From Pseudomonadota bacterium (lineage in GTDB: Bacteria > Pseudomonadota > Gammaproteobacteria > Burkholderiales > Burkholderiaceae_C): a stretch of 64,000 nt of DNA. The notes beneath the pieces are model-generated. The model was given only the letters and a program-made list of their open reading frames with translations. It was not told the DNA's origin and searched no databases. Where the stretch lies: contig JAFEEB010000004.1 in assembly GCA_018241325.1 (NCBI GenBank), forward strand, positions 66,503 through 130,502. The letters run 5' to 3'. The translations under genes were made by a program, and so were the position numbers. Positions within the stretch are counted from its first letter, which is position 1; every line of letters begins with the position of its first letter. Shown piece after piece: positions 12,122-22,279 of the stretch.

Positions 12122-12970
12122 ATGAATTCACGCCCTGCCACCCCCTCCCGTCGCGCCCTGCTTGCTGCTGGCTTGGCCTGCGCCTGGCCCGCCGCGGCGC
12201 GCAGCGCCGACACGGGCCCCTGGCCGCGCGACGAGCGTGTGCCCGGCGGCGTTGCCCGCATCGATCTGGGGCCGGCCGCCGAACGGCCCCAAGCATTTTC
12301 GGGCGAGATGCCTCTGCTGGTCGTGGGCGACCCGATCAGCTGGACGGCCCTGCTTGGCATCGCCCTGGCGGCAGCGCCCGGCACCCAGAGCATCCGCGTG
12401 CGGCAGGGCGAAGCCGAGCGCAGCGTGGCCGTCACCATCGCCCCCAAGCGCTACGCCGAGCAGCACCTCAAGGTGGCCCCCAAGACCGTGGACCTGTCGC
12501 CCGCCGACTTGGCCCGCTACGAGCGCGAGCGCGATCACCAGCAGCGCGTGATGGCCCGCTTCAGCGCCCCGCCGGCGGCAAACCTGCAGATGCGCCCACC
12601 GGTGCCAGGCAAACGCTCAGACTCGTTCGGCAAGCGGCGCTTCTTCAACGGCCAGCCGCGCAATCCGCACAGCGGCATGGACATCGCGGCCGCCACCGGC
12701 ACGCCCGTGATCGCCCCCTTGCCTGGCACGGTGATCGACGTCGGCGAGTATTTTTTCAACGGCAATACCGTGTGGCTGGACCACGGTGGTGGCCTGCTGT
12801 CCATGATGTGCCACCTGAGCCGCATCGACGTGCAACCGGGCGACCCCCTGGCGGTTGCCCAAGAGCTGGGCCGGGTGGGCGCCACCGGCCGCGTCACGGG
12901 CCCGCACCTGCACTGGAGCGTGGTGCTCAATCGCGCCTCGGTGGACCCGGCCCTGTTTCTCGACGTCTGA
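12122..12970 (+). CDS. secreted M23-family (LytM) peptidase
   Basis: 282 aa. The N-terminus (SRRALLAAGLACAWPAAARS) is a signal peptide with a twin-arginine look. Residues about 180-280 are the M23 domain: NPHSGMDIAAATGTPV supplies the first zinc His and Asp, and GPHLHW the H-x-H. Both are intact, so an active zinc peptidase that cleaves peptidoglycan cross-links is likely; such proteins can also act as cell-division or LPS-export partners when degenerate, which is not the case here. A formylglycine-generating-enzyme-like lipoprotein follows 56 bases downstream on the same strand. Confidence 0.85.
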   Translation: MNSRPATPSRRALLAAGLACAWPAAARSADTGPWPRDERVPGGVARIDLGPAAERPQAFSGEMPLLVVGDPISWTALLGIALAAAPGTQSIRVRQGEAERSVAVTIAPKRYAEQHLKVAPKTVDLSPADLARYERERDHQQRVMARFSAPPAANLQMRPPVPGKRSDSFGKRRFFNGQPRNPHSGMDIAAATGTPVIAPLPGTVIDVGEYFFNGNTVWLDHGGGLLSMMCHLSRIDVQPGDPLAVAQELGRVGATGRVTGPHLHWSVVLNRASVDPALFLDV

Positions 12971-13026
12971 TCCGCGTTTGCTCGGGTTGACACCCACGGG
13001 CGCGCCGCGGAGCATTCCGGGCCATC

Positions 13027-14094
13027 GTGTCCCAGGACCAACGCCCGCAGCCGACCCGTACCGCCGCCCGCTTGGCGCTGGCGCTGGCGCTTGCCGCCGC
13101 CCTGCTCGCGGCGTGTGCCGCGCCGCACCCCGCAGCGCCCGCCAGCGCGGCGCCGGCCCGCATCGTCTCGGCCACCAACCGCCTGGGCATGCGCTTCGTG
13201 CACGTGCCCGCCGGCGAATTTCGGATGGGCAGCGACGAATCCGCCCAAGCCCTGGCCCGCGCCTTTCCCAACGCCGAGCGCCGGCGCCTGCTGCAACTGG
13301 CCGACGAGGCGCCGGTGCATCGCGTGCGCATCACGCGCGATTTCTGGTTGGGGGAGACACCGGTCACCGTCGGACAGTTTCAGCGCTTCATCCGGGCCTC
13401 CGGCTACGTGCCCGAATCGATCCGCGACGGCACCGGCGGCTACGGCTTCAACCCCGACTACGACCCGGCGCGCACGCGCCGCCACGACGCCTTTGAAGGG
13501 CGCGATCCCCGCTATTCATGGCTGAATCCGGGCTTTGCGCAGACCGGCGAGCACCCGGTGGTCAACGTGACCTGGAACGACGCCGCAGCCATGGCCCGCT
13601 GGCTCAGCGCCCGCGAAAACGCGCGCTGCCGCCTGCCCACGGAGGCGGAATGGGAGTACGCCGCCCGCGCCGGCACCCGCACGCGCTATCCGGGCGGCGA
13701 CGATCCAGAGGTCTTGCTGACCACGGCCAACACCTTCGACCGCAGCAGCGCCGCCCACTGGCCGCGCTGGCGCGAGCAGGCCGGCGCCGGCAGCGACGGC
13801 TACGCCTTCACCGCGCCGGTGGGCCGCTTTGCGCCCAACGCCTTCGGCCTGTACGACATGATCGGCAACGTGTGGGAATGGGTGGCGGACTGGTATGGCG
13901 AAGACTATTACCAGCGCTCGCCCACCGACGACCCGCAAGGCCCGGCCGAGGGCACCGTGCGCGTGCGCCGCGGCGGCTCCTGGCACACCTGGCCGTTCTA
14001 CGCGCGCGTGGCCTTTCGCAACTGGAACAGCCCGCAAACGCGCTATGTGCTGGTCGGCTTTCGACTGCTGTGCGAGGCGCGGCCGAGTCGCTGA
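13027..14094 (+). CDS. formylglycine-generating-enzyme (SUMF1/EgtB-type) domain lipoprotein
   Basis: 355 aa from a GTG start. A hydrophobic leader ends in LLAACAAP, a lipobox, so it is probably tethered in the envelope. The remainder is a SUMF1-type domain: FVHVPAGEFRMGS, DFWLGETPVTVGQFQRF, HPVVNVTWNDAAAMARWLS, RLPTEAEWEYAARAG, NAFGLYDMIGNVWEWVADW and RRGGSW are the family blocks. The family includes sulfatase-activating oxidases and many non-catalytic sensors. No sulfatase gene is nearby, so its partner is unknown. The C-terminal region has no CxxxC copper pair of the true sulfatase activator. Confidence 0.8.
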   Translation: MSQDQRPQPTRTAARLALALALAAALLAACAAPHPAAPASAAPARIVSATNRLGMRFVHVPAGEFRMGSDESAQALARAFPNAERRRLLQLADEAPVHRVRITRDFWLGETPVTVGQFQRFIRASGYVPESIRDGTGGYGFNPDYDPARTRRHDAFEGRDPRYSWLNPGFAQTGEHPVVNVTWNDAAAMARWLSARENARCRLPTEAEWEYAARAGTRTRYPGGDDPEVLLTTANTFDRSSAAHWPRWREQAGAGSDGYAFTAPVGRFAPNAFGLYDMIGNVWEWVADWYGEDYYQRSPTDDPQGPAEGTVRVRRGGSWHTWPFYARVAFRNWNSPQTRYVLVGFRLLCEARPSR

Positions 14095-14140
14095 GGTCTT
14101 GCGCGCAACAACCGCCGGTCCGGCACCTGGACGGCAACCG

Positions 14141-16795
14141 CTACACGAGCGCGGGGGACGCGCTGGGCTCGATCTCGCTGTCGGCACCCTCGGACAAGCG
14201 CTTGAGCGCCCGTTCGACCACCGGGTCGATGTCGACGGGGTGCAAGTGGCGCAGGCGCATCAGCTTCTCGCAGGTGCGCTGCGTCATGCTGTGCGCGCGC
14301 CCGCCATGGCTGACGAACATGAACAGGGAGCCGTTGTCGCTCATCCAGCTCAGCTGGGCGCGGCGCCACACGCCATGCACGTACAGATCGACCCAGTCAC
14401 CCACGCGCAGGCGCGCCACCTCGGCGCGAATGCGGGTCAGCAGCTCGCTTTCCGTCAGGTCGGCCGGGCTTGCGGCCGCTGGCGCTGCCGGCGACGGCTG
14501 AACCGAGCCGTCCACTGCCGGTTCGACCGTCTCGGTCAGCACGGGCACTGCGGCATCGGCAGCGCCGCCGGCCGACGCCTCGGCTGGCATCGGCCCGGCA
14601 GGCGGCGCCCATTCCAGCTCGTCCGCCGTGTCCTCGAACCCGGCCGCCTCGCGTTCATGGCGGCCCAGCCACGGCTGCTCGGCCTTGCGCGGCGCCGGCT
14701 GCTCTGCGGCCTGCTCCTCCAGCACCGGCAGCGCATCCCAGGAGTCGCCGGTGCGCGCAAAGCCCGACGCCTCGACGTCTTGCGCGCTGCGCAAGCGTCG
14801 CAGCCGCAGCACCGGATCGTGATAGCGGATCAGCGCATCGAAAAACGCCTGCGTCTCGGCCGGCTCCTTGCCCAGCATGCCCAGCCCGCGGCGCAGGGTC
14901 TTGATCAAGCCGGGCACCACCTCGAACAGCCGCGCGGGCTGCTTGATGGCCTGCTCGCGGTTGACCGACCACAGCAGATCGCTGACCACCGCCAGATAGC
15001 CACCCGGGTCGAGCCGCGCGCCCGCGTTGGTCAATTGCGCATGGGCGATGACCAGCGACCAGTCGCGGTACAGAAAGTCCGCCACCACCGCGGGCACGCC
15101 CACCAGGTCCGAGCGCAAGCTGAACTCCCACGCAATGCGGTCGGCCAGCGTCTGGCGCTCCTGGGCGAACTGCATCGAGTTCTGCGCCTGCATGCGCGCG
15201 TCGTGATCGCCATCGTCACGGGCCTTCCAGCCGGTTTGCAGCGCCAGGCGCCGCTCCTCGAAGTCCTTCGGCGCGGCCACCGGCAACTCGACCAGCTCGC
15301 GCACGGCAGCGCGCACCGGCTGCATGAAGTGCTCGAACTCCGGATCGAACTCGTCGTTGTACTTGAAGCTGCGCTGCGCAACGGCCTCGACGAACAGCCG
15401 TGCCGGATGCGCCTCGTCGCCAAAAAAGCGCGGGTGATCCAGCGCCATGCGCAGCAGCGCCGGCTCCAGCGCCACGAAGGCCTCGCGCACGGGCGCCAGC
15501 ATGCGCTCGTCGCCGGCCACCTGGTCGATCAGCGCGCGCACCGCATCCAGACCCAGCACTTGGCTGATCTTCTTGGCCTTGGCCTTGAGCTCCATCAGCG
15601 CGCGCGCGCGCGCCTGCACCGAGCCGTTTTCGCCCCAGTCGTCCGGCGGCAGCGGCAGCTCCACCCCCACGGGCCGCGCCGGACGCTCCATCACACCCTG
15701 GCTGCGCCGCTGTTCACGGTCCAGCGCGTGCGCGGCGGCATCGAACGCTGTTTGCGGGCGCCGCGCCAACCCGCCCATCTCGGCGTCCACGGCGTCGTAG
15801 TAACCGGGCGGCAAGGGTTCGTCGTATTCCTCCACCCATTGCGGTCGATAGAGAAACTCGCGAATCATCGCCGCCCCCACGGCCGGACGCACTTGCGAGA
15901 GCTGGTCCATTCGCGGCATGAAAGCGCGGGCGCGCGCGCGCGCCGATCCGGACCCCGCGACGGGTGCCCGGTGCGCGCCCTGCGCGGCGGTCGCATCGCC
16001 CGCGCCGCCCGCGCCGCCGGAGCCGAACCCGCCCCCCGTGGCGCCACCGCCACCGCTACGACCGCCCTCCGCGCCCCCGGCACCCTCCGCAAGCTCGGCG
16101 CCGCGGCCACCGCCCCGGCTCGCCCCGGGCCCGCTGCCTTCGGTCAGCCTCAGGCGATAGCGCGCCTCCTCCACCCCGCTGGCCTCCAGCAGGGCGATCA
16201 AGGCCTCGTACAGCGCGTGCAATTCGGCGGCAAAGGGGCGGCCGATGTGGCGCGTCCAGAGCGCACGCACCTCGGCGGCCTCGGGCTGGTCCTCAAGGAC
16301 GCGCAGCAGCGCCCCGCAGTACACGTCCGGGCGAAACGGGTTGAGCTCGGCGCGCACCACGGGCAGCCCGAGCACCGAGCTCATCAGCGAGTCGAGCACC
16401 CCCAGCGAACGCTCGATCACGGGCATGGCGCTTTGCTGCAGACGCGAAGCCTCGACAAAGCGCGCCACTTCGGTGTCATCCAGCAGGGCCAAGGCCGAAT
16501 CCTCGCTGCTCGGCCGACGCCGAGGGTCGGGCTGGGTGTCCTCGCGCAGCGCGGCCTCGATGCGCTGCATCAACACCTGCGGGAATTCCGCGCGCACGCG
16601 CGGCGCGTAGCGCAGCAGCGCCGCATGCGCGTCGCCCAGTTGCAGGCGGCGCGACACCGAGCGCGCATTGCGCTGTTCTTCCTCGATGGCGCCGCAAGCA
16701 GCCTGAATCGCGCGATCGAGCATGGGCGCGGCATGCAGCAGCGCCTCGCGCTTGCTGCGCTCGACCAAGGGGTGGTTCAGGTGCTGGGCGTGCAT
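14141..16795 (-). CDS. DUF1631 family protein
   Basis: 884 aa. Homologous over most of its length to DUF1631, a large betaproteobacterial/gammaproteobacterial family without known function that is often misannotated as thymidine phosphorylase. It is predicted soluble and mostly helical. A Gly/Ala/Ser-rich low-complexity linker lies at about residues 215-290. The last 80 residues (LRVGDWVDLYVHGVWRRAQ, WMSDNGSLFMFVSHGG) look like a small beta-barrel of the PilZ kind, which might bind a nucleotide second messenger; that is inference. The gene stands alone on its strand. Confidence 0.75.
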   Translation of the reverse strand: MHAQHLNHPLVERSKREALLHAAPMLDRAIQAACGAIEEEQRNARSVSRRLQLGDAHAALLRYAPRVRAEFPQVLMQRIEAALREDTQPDPRRRPSSEDSALALLDDTEVARFVEASRLQQSAMPVIERSLGVLDSLMSSVLGLPVVRAELNPFRPDVYCGALLRVLEDQPEAAEVRALWTRHIGRPFAAELHALYEALIALLEASGVEEARYRLRLTEGSGPGASRGGGRGAELAEGAGGAEGGRSGGGGATGGGFGSGGAGGAGDATAAQGAHRAPVAGSGSARARARAFMPRMDQLSQVRPAVGAAMIREFLYRPQWVEEYDEPLPPGYYDAVDAEMGGLARRPQTAFDAAAHALDREQRRSQGVMERPARPVGVELPLPPDDWGENGSVQARARALMELKAKAKKISQVLGLDAVRALIDQVAGDERMLAPVREAFVALEPALLRMALDHPRFFGDEAHPARLFVEAVAQRSFKYNDEFDPEFEHFMQPVRAAVRELVELPVAAPKDFEERRLALQTGWKARDDGDHDARMQAQNSMQFAQERQTLADRIAWEFSLRSDLVGVPAVVADFLYRDWSLVIAHAQLTNAGARLDPGGYLAVVSDLLWSVNREQAIKQPARLFEVVPGLIKTLRRGLGMLGKEPAETQAFFDALIRYHDPVLRLRRLRSAQDVEASGFARTGDSWDALPVLEEQAAEQPAPRKAEQPWLGRHEREAAGFEDTADELEWAPPAGPMPAEASAGGAADAAVPVLTETVEPAVDGSVQPSPAAPAAASPADLTESELLTRIRAEVARLRVGDWVDLYVHGVWRRAQLSWMSDNGSLFMFVSHGGRAHSMTQRTCEKLMRLRHLHPVDIDPVVERALKRLSEGADSEIEPSASPALV

Positions 16796-17010
16796 CGGCT
16801 TGACGAAATTCGATCAAACCCTTCGAAGGGCCTGCGGCACGGCGCAGCACGGATCGGCGGGCCCCATGCCACCACCCACTGCGCGGGCGTGCAGCGCCAT
16901 CGATTCAGCGGACGAGGGACGGTTGCTGGACATGTTGAATGGTGGGCGCAGCGCAGGCCAATCGCCTCCGGCTCGGCATTGCACGACAGGGATGCGCCGG
17001 CCCTGTGGCA

Positions 17011-17967
17011 TCAGGCCGACCGCGGCTTCGTCAAATATACCGCCTCGCGCCCGACAATCGGCCGGCGCGTGGGCATGAAGACAGTGCATTCGTCACACGG
17101 CGAGCGGATTTCACCGGCCGCGCCGTCGCTGGCGATCAGCTCGCCCTGGGCAAAGGTTTCGAAGCCGCTGAGCGGCCGCGTGAACCGAAATGCCTCGGTC
17201 TGAACCATGCAGGTGCGCAGCAGCTCAAAGCGCCGCTGCGCCGCAGGCGTCGCGTTGGCGACCGGTGCATCGATCAGCCCGAAGTGGGCCAGAAAATCGA
17301 GCGCCGTGCGCGTGGCGACCTCAGCCGAGCTGCGCAGGAAATGCTGCCCGCACTCCACCACCAGGGCGGCGCCAGCCACCTCGCCGGGCTGCCCGTGCCG
17401 CCCGTGCTCGATCAAGGGCGTGCCACTGCCCAGGCCGCTGGGCATCACCAGATGGGTGGTGACCGCACCCCCCGCGCCAACGGCCAAGGCCGTGCGTGCG
17501 TTGCGCGCAAAGTCCGGGTAAACCCAGAACGCGCCGCCGTCGTGGCTGGTGGAATGGATGTCCAGAATGTGGTCGGCTGCCGCCACCACCGGGCGAAGCT
17601 GGCGCGCCCGCCGCAGCTCGGGGCTGTCCTCGCTGCCGCTCAACCACGCGTCGGACCACACCCGGTTCAGGTTGTGGACGATCTGCCGGTTGGCAAACGG
17701 GTCGTCGGCGCGAAACGCCTCATACGCCTCGACGTGGGCAAAACTCACGGTCAGCACGCCGATCAAGGGGCGCACGCCTGTGTCCAGCAGATGCGTGGCG
17801 GCCACCATGCCGCAAATCTCGTTGCCGTGCGTCAGTGCATTGACGAGCACGTGCGGCCCGGGCCGGCCGGAGTCGAAGCGGTGTACGTAGTCAACGCCGG
17901 TGTTGCCGGCCCGGTAGGCCGACAGCTCGCGCGGCAGAACTTGCAGGGGAGTGTCGTTGGGCTTCAT
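17011..17967 (-). CDS. succinylglutamate desuccinylase/aspartoacylase-family hydrolase
   Basis: 318 aa from the ATG at 17967. Zinc ligands of the M14-type AstE/ASPA family are present: [10 protein letters not shown] (His and Glu) and [14 protein letters not shown] (second His). ECGQHF supplies the expected downstream catalytic glutamate. Family members cleave N-acyl amino acids. There are no arginine-succinyltransferase genes next to it, so the ast pathway is unlikely and the substrate is unknown. An in-frame extension further upstream runs antisense to the next gene and is not real. The gene is divergent from the flavin oxidoreductase at 18034. Confidence 0.8.
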   Translation of the reverse strand: MKPNDTPLQVLPRELSAYRAGNTGVDYVHRFDSGRPGPHVLVNALTHGNEICGMVAATHLLDTGVRPLIGVLTVSFAHVEAYEAFRADDPFANRQIVHNLNRVWSDAWLSGSEDSPELRRARQLRPVVAAADHILDIHSTSHDGGAFWVYPDFARNARTALAVGAGGAVTTHLVMPSGLGSGTPLIEHGRHGQPGEVAGAALVVECGQHFLRSSAEVATRTALDFLAHFGLIDAPVANATPAAQRRFELLRTCMVQTEAFRFTRPLSGFETFAQGELIASDGAAGEIRSPCDECTVFMPTRRPIVGREAVYLTKPRSA

Positions 17968-18033
17968 CGGCAGGGTTCGAGGGCTGGCGTGCCACGGGTG
18001 CGCAGTGCAGCGACATTCGCGCACAATCGGCGC

Positions 18034-19041
18034 ATGGCCAAAGCTTTGCAGGATATCGCGTTTTCCATGCTCGATCTGGTTGCCGTGCGCCAGGGGCGCA
18101 CCGTGGCCGATGCCTTGGCGGTGGCGCTGCGCACGGCGCAGCACGCCGAGCGTCTGGGCTTTGCGCGCTACTGGATGGCCGAACACCACAACATGATCGG
18201 CATCGCCTCGTCGGCCACGGCCGTGCTGGTGGGCCACATCGCCGGCGGCACCCAGCGCATCCGCGTGGGCTCGGGCGGCGTCATGCTGCCCAACCACGCC
18301 CCGCTGGTGGTGGCCGAGGCCTTCGGCACGCTGGCCGAGCTGCACCCCGGCCGCATCGACCTGGGTCTGGGCCGCGCGCCGGGCACCGACCCCATGACCA
18401 TGCGCGCGCTGCGCCGCGACCGGGTCGAATCGGTGGACGACTTTCCGCGCGACGTGGCCGAGCTGCAGCAGCTGCTGGACGAACCCCGGCCTGGCCAGAA
18501 GCTGATCGCCACGCCCGGCGCCGGCACCCGCGTGCCGATCTGGCTGCTGGGCTCCAGCCTGTTTTCGGCGCAACTGGCGGCCGAGCGCGGCCTGCCCTAC
18601 GCGTTCGCCTCGCACTTTGCACCGGCGCTGCTGCTGCCCGCGATCGAGCTGTACCGGCGCCTGTTCAAGCCCTCGGCCCAGTGCGCCAAGCCCTACGTGA
18701 TCATCGGCGTGCCGCTGGTGGCCGCCCCCACCGACGAAGAAGCCATGCACCTGGCCGGCAGCGTGTTCCAGCGCGTGCTGGGCATCCTGCGCGGCGAGCG
18801 CGGCTTGCTGCAACCCCCGCCTGAGGGCTTTTTCGCGCGCCTCGCCGAAGCCGAGCGCGCCGGCATCGCCGACTTCCTGGCCTGCGCCGTGATCGGCGGC
18901 CCCGCCACCGTGCGCGCCGGCCTGCAAGCCCTGGCCGAACAGACCGACTGCGACGAGATGATGCTGGTGTGCGACGTGTACGACCCGGCGCTGCGCCTGC
19001 GCGCGCTCGACATCGCGGCGGCGGTGCGCACGGCGGCCTGA
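18034..19041 (+). CDS. LLM-class flavin-dependent oxidoreductase
   Basis: 335 aa. Matches the luciferase-like monooxygenase subgroup of MsnO8/YhbW type: [12 protein letters not shown] at the start, [31 protein letters not shown] and [12 protein letters not shown]. These enzymes use reduced FMN or F420; in this organism FMNH2 is likely. The substrate is not predictable. It lies upstream of gmk on the same strand with a 67-base gap that holds a GATAAAAT-like element near 19048, so gmk probably has its own promoter. Confidence 0.82.
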   Translation: MAKALQDIAFSMLDLVAVRQGRTVADALAVALRTAQHAERLGFARYWMAEHHNMIGIASSATAVLVGHIAGGTQRIRVGSGGVMLPNHAPLVVAEAFGTLAELHPGRIDLGLGRAPGTDPMTMRALRRDRVESVDDFPRDVAELQQLLDEPRPGQKLIATPGAGTRVPIWLLGSSLFSAQLAAERGLPYAFASHFAPALLLPAIELYRRLFKPSAQCAKPYVIIGVPLVAAPTDEEAMHLAGSVFQRVLGILRGERGLLQPPPEGFFARLAEAERAGIADFLACAVIGGPATVRAGLQALAEQTDCDEMMLVCDVYDPALRLRALDIAAAVRTAA

Positions 19042-19108
19042 GCGGCATCGATAAAATACCGCCTCCCGAACGCCGCCGCAGCCTCTGGCGGCCCGCCGCC
19101 ACCTTCGC

Positions 19109-19729
19109 ATGGACTACCCTGCAAACCTGTTTGTTGTCGCCGCGCCCAGCGGCTCGGGCAAGTCGAGCCTGGTCAAGGCTCTGATGGAGCTCGACGCCGG
19201 CGTGGCGCCCTCCATTTCACACACCACCCGGGCGCCGCGCGGCCAGGAAATGGACGGGCGGGAGTATTTTTTCGTCGATCGCACTGCCTTTGACGCCATG
19301 ATCGAAGCGGGCGACTTCTTCGAATGGGCCGAGGTGCACGGCAACCGCTACGGCACCTCGCGCCAGGCCATCGCCGCGCGCATGCAGGCTGGCCATGACG
19401 TGGTGCTGGAGATCGACTGGCAGGGTGCGTTGCAAATCCGGCGCCTGTTTGCCAACGCGGTGCTGATCTTCGTGCTGCCCCCCAGCTGGGACGAGTTGCG
19501 CGCTCGCCTGCAGCGCCGCGGCGAGGATTCGGCCGAGGTGATCGAGCTGCGCCTGGCCAACGCACGCAGCGAGTTCGGACAGGTAAGAAACTTCGACTAC
19601 GTTATAATCAACGAGATATTTGAACGCGCGCTTTTTGACCTCAAAGCCATCGTGCACGCGCAGCGCCTGAAGTATGGCGCCCAAAGACGCACCCGCGCCG
19701 CCACGTTCAAAGCCCTCGACATCGACTGA
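19109..19729 (+). CDS. gmk: guanylate kinase
   Basis: 206 aa. P-loop [12 protein letters not shown] (residues 12-23), GMP-binding [19 protein letters not shown], and the lid/core segments [14 protein letters not shown] and [14 protein letters not shown] are all present. It phosphorylates GMP to GDP with ATP. It is followed after 18 bases by rpoZ and then spoT, the conserved gmk-rpoZ-spoT order, linking GTP supply with ppGpp metabolism. Confidence 0.96.
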   Translation: MDYPANLFVVAAPSGSGKSSLVKALMELDAGVAPSISHTTRAPRGQEMDGREYFFVDRTAFDAMIEAGDFFEWAEVHGNRYGTSRQAIAARMQAGHDVVLEIDWQGALQIRRLFANAVLIFVLPPSWDELRARLQRRGEDSAEVIELRLANARSEFGQVRNFDYVIINEIFERALFDLKAIVHAQRLKYGAQRRTRAATFKALDID

Positions 19730-19747
19730 ACACCCCCACACACCGCC

Positions 19748-19948
19748 ATGGCCCGCATCACCGTCGAAGACTGCCTCGAAAAAATCCCCAACCGCTTTCA
19801 GCTGGTGCTGGCCGCCACTTACCGCGCGCGCATGCTCAGCCAGGGGCACGCGCCCAAGGTCGAGACCACCAACAAGCCGGGCGTGACGGCCTTGCGCGAG
19901 ATCGCGGCCGGGCAGGTTGGCCTGGAAATGCTCAAGAAAGTGCCCTGA
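19748..19948 (+). CDS. rpoZ: RNA polymerase omega subunit
   Basis: 66 aa, typical of betaproteobacterial omega. [20 protein letters not shown] and [15 protein letters not shown] are the conserved blocks. Omega assists beta-prime folding and forms part of a ppGpp-binding site in E. coli polymerase. Gene order gmk-rpoZ-spoT is standard, and a strong intrinsic terminator follows 27 bases after the stop. Confidence 0.96.
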   Translation: MARITVEDCLEKIPNRFQLVLAATYRARMLSQGHAPKVETTNKPGVTALREIAAGQVGLEMLKKVP

Positions 19949-19975
19949 GCCCGAGCGTCGCTCAGGACATCCCCC

Positions 19976-20000
19976 AAAGCGCCCTTCGTGGCGCTTTTTT
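19976..20000 (+). terminator. intrinsic terminator after rpoZ
   Basis: AAAGCGCC, loop CTTCGT, GGCGCTTT: a perfect 8-bp stem that runs directly into a T6 tract. It separates gmk-rpoZ from spoT, so spoT needs a promoter in the 44 bases that follow or depends on read-through. Confidence 0.9.
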
Positions 20001-20044
20001 CATGGCCGCCACGCCAATGGCTCGCGCATGGTTAAATTCGGGCA

Positions 20045-22279
20045 ATGAGCACGGCAAGCGCGTCGATCGACCCGCCACTGGCCGCAGTCACCGCGGCTGC
20101 GGCCAGCTTTGCCGCGCTCGAGTCCAAACTGGGCTATCTGGACGCGGCCGATATCGAGCAGGTACGCTTGGCCTACCGGTTTGCCGACACCGCGCATCTG
20201 GGCCAATTGCGCCACAGCGGCGAGCCCTACATCACCCACCCCATCGCCGTGGCCGCCCAGGTGGCCGAGTGGAAGCTGGACGCGCCCGCCATCATGGCCG
20301 CGCTGCTGCACGACACGATGGAAGATTGCGGCGTCACCAAGGCGGATCTGGTCGAGCATTTTGGCGCGCCCGTGGCCGAGTTGGTGGACGGCCTGACCAA
20401 GCTGGACAAACTGCGCTTCAACACCCGCGAGGAAGGTCAGGCCGAGTCCTTCCGCAAGATGCTGCTGGCCATGGCGCGCGACGTGCGCGTCATCCTGGTC
20501 AAGCTGGCCGACCGCCTGCACAACATGCGCACCATGGGCGACATGCCGCGCAGCAAGTGGGGCCGCATCAGCGGCGAGACGCTGGACGTGTACGCCCCCA
20601 TCGCGCACCGGCTGGGCCTGAACCAGACCTATCGCGAACTGCAGGACCTGGCGTTTCGCCACCTCAAGCCCTGGCGCTACAGCGTGCTGGCCAAGGCCGT
20701 GGGGCGCGCACGCCAGCGTCGGCGCGACCTGATCCAGAAAGTCCAGCAAGACCTGGAGCGCGCGCTCAGCGAGGCGGGCCTGTCCGCGCGCATCATCGGG
20801 CGCGAAAAACAGCTGTACTCCATCTACCGCAAGATGGACGAAAAGCGCCTGTCCTTCGCGCAGGTGAGCGACCTGTACGGCGTGCGCCTGATTCTGCCGG
20901 ACGTCATTGCCTGCTACACCGCGCTGGGCGTGCTGCACCAGCTCTACAAGCCGGTGCCGGGCCGCTTCAAGGACTACATCGCCATCCCCAAGATCAACGG
21001 CTACCAGTCGCTGCACACCACCCTGGTGGGACCGGCCAGCATCAACGTCGAGTTCCAGATCCGCACCGAGGCGATGGACCTGGTGGCCGAGGCCGGCGTC
21101 GCCGCGCATTGGCTGTACAAGAGCGGCGAGCACGGCCATTTGCACGGCGAGCAGCTGGGCAATCAGTGGCTGCAGTCGCTGCTGGACATCCAGAACGAGA
21201 CCCGTGACGCGGCCGAATTCTGGGACAACGTCAAGGTCGATCTGTTTCCCGACGCGGTCTACGTCTTCACGCCCAAGGGCCAAATCCTGGCGTTGCCGCG
21301 CGGCGCCACCGTGGTGGACTTTGCCTACGCCATTCACAGCACCGTGGGCGACCACACGGTGGCCGCCAAGGTCAACGGCGAGCAGGTGCCGCTGCGCACC
21401 GAGGTGACCAACGGCGACGTGGTCGAGGTCGTCACCGCCCCCGTCTCCAGCCCCAACCCGGCGTGGCTGGGGTTTGTGCGCACGGGCCGTGCGCGCTCCA
21501 AGATCCGCAGCCACCTCAAGTCGCTGGCGCAAGACCAGTCACGCACCCTGGGCGACAAGCTGCTGGCGCAGGCGCTGCGCGCGGAAGGCGTGGGCCAGCC
21601 GCCCGGCACCGGACCCGAAAGCAAGCCGACCTGGGACAAGCTGCTGCGCTTTACGGGCAACCGCTCGCGCGACGAGTTGCTGCTGGACATCGGCCTGGGC
21701 AAGCGCAGCGCCAGCATGGTGGCCAAACGGCTGGCCACGCTGCTGGGCGAGCAAGGCGTCAAGCCCGATGCGCTGCTGCTCACCCGCGCGCGCTACACCG
21801 CCCACGAAAACCTCTCGCAAGGCGCCGTCACCGTGGACGGATCGGCCGACGTGTCGATCAAATACGCCACCTGCTGCCGCCCGATCCCGGGCGACGGCCT
21901 GCTGGGCTACCTCGGGCGCGGCGAAGGCCTGGTGGTGCACACCGACGAGTGCGCCGTGGCGCGCCGCCTGCAACACAAAGACCCCGAGCGCTTCATCACC
22001 GTGGCCTGGGCCGACGAGCCGGTGCGCGCGTTCGAGGTGGGCGTGGTGGTCACCGTGGTCAACGGCAAGGGCGTGCTGGCGCGCGTGGCCGCGGCCATCG
22101 CCTCGGCCGAATCCGACATCGTGCACCTGGGCATGCCCGACGAGGTGGCGCAGGACGCACTGGATCTGCGCTTCGTCATCACGGTGCGCGACCGCACGCA
22201 CCTCGAGCACGTGCTGCGCACGCTGCGCTGGACGCAGTCGGTGCTGCGCGCCACGCGCACCGTGCCCACGTCAAGCTGA
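20045..22279 (+). CDS. spoT: bifunctional (p)ppGpp synthetase/hydrolase
   Basis: 744 aa. N-terminal HD hydrolase (HDTMED at residues 89-94, intact), synthetase domain (GREKQLYSIYRKM, YGVRLI, DYIAIPKINGYQSLHT), TGS domain (VYVFTPKGQILALPRGATVVDFAYAIHS cut by about residue 395-450) and a C-terminal ACT domain. Both catalytic centres look complete, so a Rel/Spo-type enzyme that makes and degrades the alarmone is expected. The end overlaps the convergent greB gene by 9 bases. Confidence 0.93.
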   Translation: MSTASASIDPPLAAVTAAAASFAALESKLGYLDAADIEQVRLAYRFADTAHLGQLRHSGEPYITHPIAVAAQVAEWKLDAPAIMAALLHDTMEDCGVTKADLVEHFGAPVAELVDGLTKLDKLRFNTREEGQAESFRKMLLAMARDVRVILVKLADRLHNMRTMGDMPRSKWGRISGETLDVYAPIAHRLGLNQTYRELQDLAFRHLKPWRYSVLAKAVGRARQRRRDLIQKVQQDLERALSEAGLSARIIGREKQLYSIYRKMDEKRLSFAQVSDLYGVRLILPDVIACYTALGVLHQLYKPVPGRFKDYIAIPKINGYQSLHTTLVGPASINVEFQIRTEAMDLVAEAGVAAHWLYKSGEHGHLHGEQLGNQWLQSLLDIQNETRDAAEFWDNVKVDLFPDAVYVFTPKGQILALPRGATVVDFAYAIHSTVGDHTVAAKVNGEQVPLRTEVTNGDVVEVVTAPVSSPNPAWLGFVRTGRARSKIRSHLKSLAQDQSRTLGDKLLAQALRAEGVGQPPGTGPESKPTWDKLLRFTGNRSRDELLLDIGLGKRSASMVAKRLATLLGEQGVKPDALLLTRARYTAHENLSQGAVTVDGSADVSIKYATCCRPIPGDGLLGYLGRGEGLVVHTDECAVARRLQHKDPERFITVAWADEPVRAFEVGVVVTVVNGKGVLARVAAAIASAESDIVHLGMPDEVAQDALDLRFVITVRDRTHLEHVLRTLRWTQSVLRATRTVPTSS

